Part shown: one piece after another, positions 6,276 through 7,082 of the stretch
Layout of the letters: each line of letters opens with the position of its first letter
How positions within the stretch are numbered: the stretch's first letter is position 1
Assembly (NCBI GenBank): GCA_949127695.1
Contig: CASBQH010000478.1
Location: forward strand, 1 to 7,082
Direction of reading: 5' to 3'
Length of the DNA: 7,082 nucleotides
DNA from: Synechococcales cyanobacterium PMM_0073
GTDB lineage: Bacteria; Cyanobacteriota; Cyanobacteriia; Elainellales; Elainellaceae
Notes under the pieces: model-generated
The model's input: the letters and a program-made list of their open reading frames with translations, nothing else
What the model was told of the DNA's origin: nothing
Databases searched by the model: none
Program-made: the position numbers and the translations under genes

Positions 6276-6280
6276 AGGGG

Positions 6281-6330
6281 ACTGCGAGCAGTGTTTTCCA
6301 GCGCACATTCTGCAAGCCTATCAAGCTTGC
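6281..6330. repeat. Two short dyads in the leader of the oxidase operon
   Basis: ACTGC (6281-6285) and GCAGT (6288-6292) form a tight dyad with a two-base centre, just upstream of the first ribosome binding site. GCAAGC (6312-6317) and GCTTGC (6325-6330) form a second inverted repeat with a seven-base spacer. If transcription starts near 6339, both lie in the 5' leader and could fold as small hairpins or serve as operators. The repeats are exact; their function is not known. Confidence 0.4.
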
Positions 6331-6332
6331 TA

Positions 6333-6351
6333 TGTCAAAGTATGTATTATT
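6333..6351 (-). promoter_or_regulatory. Candidate promoter elements for the oxidase operon
   Basis: Two readings are possible on the minus strand. AATAAT (6351-6346) is five of six to the -10 consensus, with no -35 box upstream but an A8 tract (6373-6366) and then a 16-bp palindrome. This would put the start near 6339 and the palindrome centre near -45, as expected for an activator-dependent promoter. Alternatively TTGACA (6338-6333) is a perfect -35 box, but I see no good -10 at 16-18 bases from it. I favour the first reading. Confidence 0.35.
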
Positions 6352-6376
6352 CAACTCAATGCTGATTTTTTTTCGG

Positions 6377-6392
6377 AAAGTCTTAAGACTTT
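6377..6392. promoter_or_regulatory. 16-bp perfect palindrome AAAGTCTTAAGACTTT, putative operator
   Basis: The sequence is its own reverse complement over all 16 bases, with no spacer. It lies between two divergent transcription units, about 112 bases from the GTG of the oxidase cluster and 116 bases from the ATG of the secreted protein gene. It does not match the NtcA pattern (GTA-N8-TAC) or the usual Fur box. The T-run (6366-6373) lies before it on the plus strand, and on the minus strand it is followed by A residues, so it is not a terminator. A binding site for a dimeric regulator is the likeliest reading. Confidence 0.5.
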
Positions 6393-6421
6393 TAGGTATC
6401 AGATCTTATGAGGCTATGGGG

Positions 6422-6450
6422 TTGAAATCAGCGGACTGTACTGTTTTAGT
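6422..6450 (+). promoter_or_regulatory. Candidate sigma-70 promoter of the secreted protein gene
   Basis: TTGAAA (6422-6427) and TTTAGT (6445-6450) are separated by exactly 17 bases. TG at 6442-6443 gives an extended -10. The start of transcription would be near 6457, leaving a leader of about 50 bases that contains the 10-bp palindrome AGATCGATCT (6478-6487). Confidence 0.45.
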
Positions 6451-6507
6451 CTAGCGAACTCCTCAAAAGCTGCCCGGAGATCGATCTTTACTTTTAAGCT
6501 GAGCGCC

Positions 6508-7082
6508 ATGAAGCTTCACCCTTTACCAATCGCCCTTTTTTTGCTCGCTCTGCTGCCCCTGCCGGCCTTAGCCACCAGTCTTTCAGAGCGTTCTGGCCAG
6601 GTGCAGGCGGACTACAGCGACGAAGCTGGCTCGTTTTGCACTCAGAATCCAGTCCTCAAGATTAATCGAGCTGGCGTACAGCGCTTCAACCAGGTCTTGC
6701 AGTCGGAGAGCTTTTGCCGCATGATGCCTGAAGGCTTTCGCGTCCAGGATCTTGACAATGACGGCGAACCGGAAGTGCTGCTCGACTTTTTTAGCGGCGG
6801 GGCGCATTGCTGCCTTTCCACTCAGATTTTTAGCTATCTACCCGCTACGCAGCAGTACCAAATTACTGAGCAATTCTGGGGCGACGGCGGCACCCGCGAG
6901 CTGAAAGACCTTGATCAAGACGGCATCCCAGAATTTCTTTCCTATGACACTCGCTTTGCCTATGCCTTCGCCAGCTTTGCTGGATCGGGCTTCCCAATTC
7001 AAATCTGGCAGTATCGGCAGGGGCAGCTGCGGGACGTGACGCGCCAGTTTCCAGATCTGGTTTATCGTGATGCTAGCCGCTA
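6508..7082 (+). CDS. Exported protein with two DLDxDGxPE motifs, partial (at least 191 aa, 3' end outside)
   Basis: The reading frame is open from ATG at 6508 to the window edge with no stop, so the C-terminus is missing. Residues 1-22 are a signal peptide: a short basic start (MKLH), a hydrophobic core of Leu/Pro/Ala, and ALA before a likely cut after Ala22. The mature part has two DLDxDGxPE motifs, at about 81-89 (DLDNDGEPE) and 134-142 (DLDQDGIPE). These resemble the calcium-binding loops of FG-GAP/VCBS-type repeats. Between them is SGGAHCC (96-102). C44 and C70 could pair with C101 and C102 as disulfides in the periplasm. The region 155-180 (ASFAGSGFPIQIWQYRQG, then DVTRQFP) resembles a family of cyanobacterial hypothetical secreted proteins that I cannot name. 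Only a weak GAG (6501-6503) precedes the start. It is divergent from the oxidase operon. The function is unknown. Confidence 0.8.
   Translation, partial: MKLHPLPIALFLLALLPLPALATSLSERSGQVQADYSDEAGSFCTQNPVLKINRAGVQRFNQVLQSESFCRMMPEGFRVQDLDNDGEPEVLLDFFSGGAHCCLSTQIFSYLPATQQYQITEQFWGDGGTRELKDLDQDGIPEFLSYDTRFAYAFASFAGSGFPIQIWQYRQGQLRDVTRQFPDLVYRDASR

Noticed and set aside
6333..6338. A perfect -35 box TTGACA on the minus strand as the sole operon promoter
   Set aside because: No acceptable -10 hexamer lies 16-18 bases downstream, so it is kept only as an alternative reading.
6188..6454. A plus-strand open frame of 88 residues across the divergent intergenic region
   Set aside because: It starts antisense inside the first DUF2231 gene, runs through the promoter elements, and has no ribosome binding site or family resemblance.
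6266..6507. NtcA (GTA-N8-TAC), Fur box and riboswitch signals in the intergenic region
   Set aside because: I found no full match by eye; only the palindrome and smaller dyads are supported.

Overview
The window looks like chromosomal DNA from a cyanobacterium. The evidence is the protein families: an alternative respiratory terminal oxidase of the cyanobacterial ARTO type, a small conserved protein that reads like cyanobacterial hypotheticals, and a secreted GGAHCC/DLDxDGxPE protein of a kind I know from cyanobacteria. I cannot name the genus from the sequence alone. There are no mobile elements, RNA genes or CRISPR arrays that I can see.

Layout. Bases 39-239 hold a short plus-strand gene for a 66-residue conserved hypothetical protein. 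It converges on a six-gene minus-strand cluster running from 6265 down to 287, and a perfect 11-bp hairpin (250-277) lies between the two 3' ends. In transcription order the cluster is: two DUF2231-type four-helix membrane proteins (6265-5765 and 5768-5169, overlapping by ATGA), oxidase subunit II (5124-4183), subunit I (4150-2471), subunit III (2434-1832) and a soluble GMC-family FAD oxidoreductase (1795-287). Gaps are only 32-44 bases apart from the overlap, so one transcript is likely. Bases 6266-6507 form a divergent regulatory region with a 16-bp perfect palindrome, two smaller dyads and candidate promoters in both directions. From 6508 a plus-strand gene for an exported protein runs off the window end.

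How it may work. Subunit I keeps all haem and CuB ligands and carries the YSHPAV version of the helix VI motif (A2-type haem-copper oxidase), so it should reduce oxygen. Subunit II has lost both CuA cysteines, the glutamate and the second histidine. In their place it has a quinol-oxidase-like stretch, plus a Met/His-rich stretch ahead of the first beta strand of the exposed domain. Electrons therefore probably do not enter from cytochrome c through CuA. The two DUF2231 proteins have histidines within or at the ends of their helices and could be b-type cytochromes. The GMC flavoprotein could oxidise an organic substrate and supply electrons. The most interesting hypothesis is that the six genes form one dehydrogenase - membrane cytochrome - CuA-less oxidase chain. 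The gene layout is seen directly; the electron path is inference.
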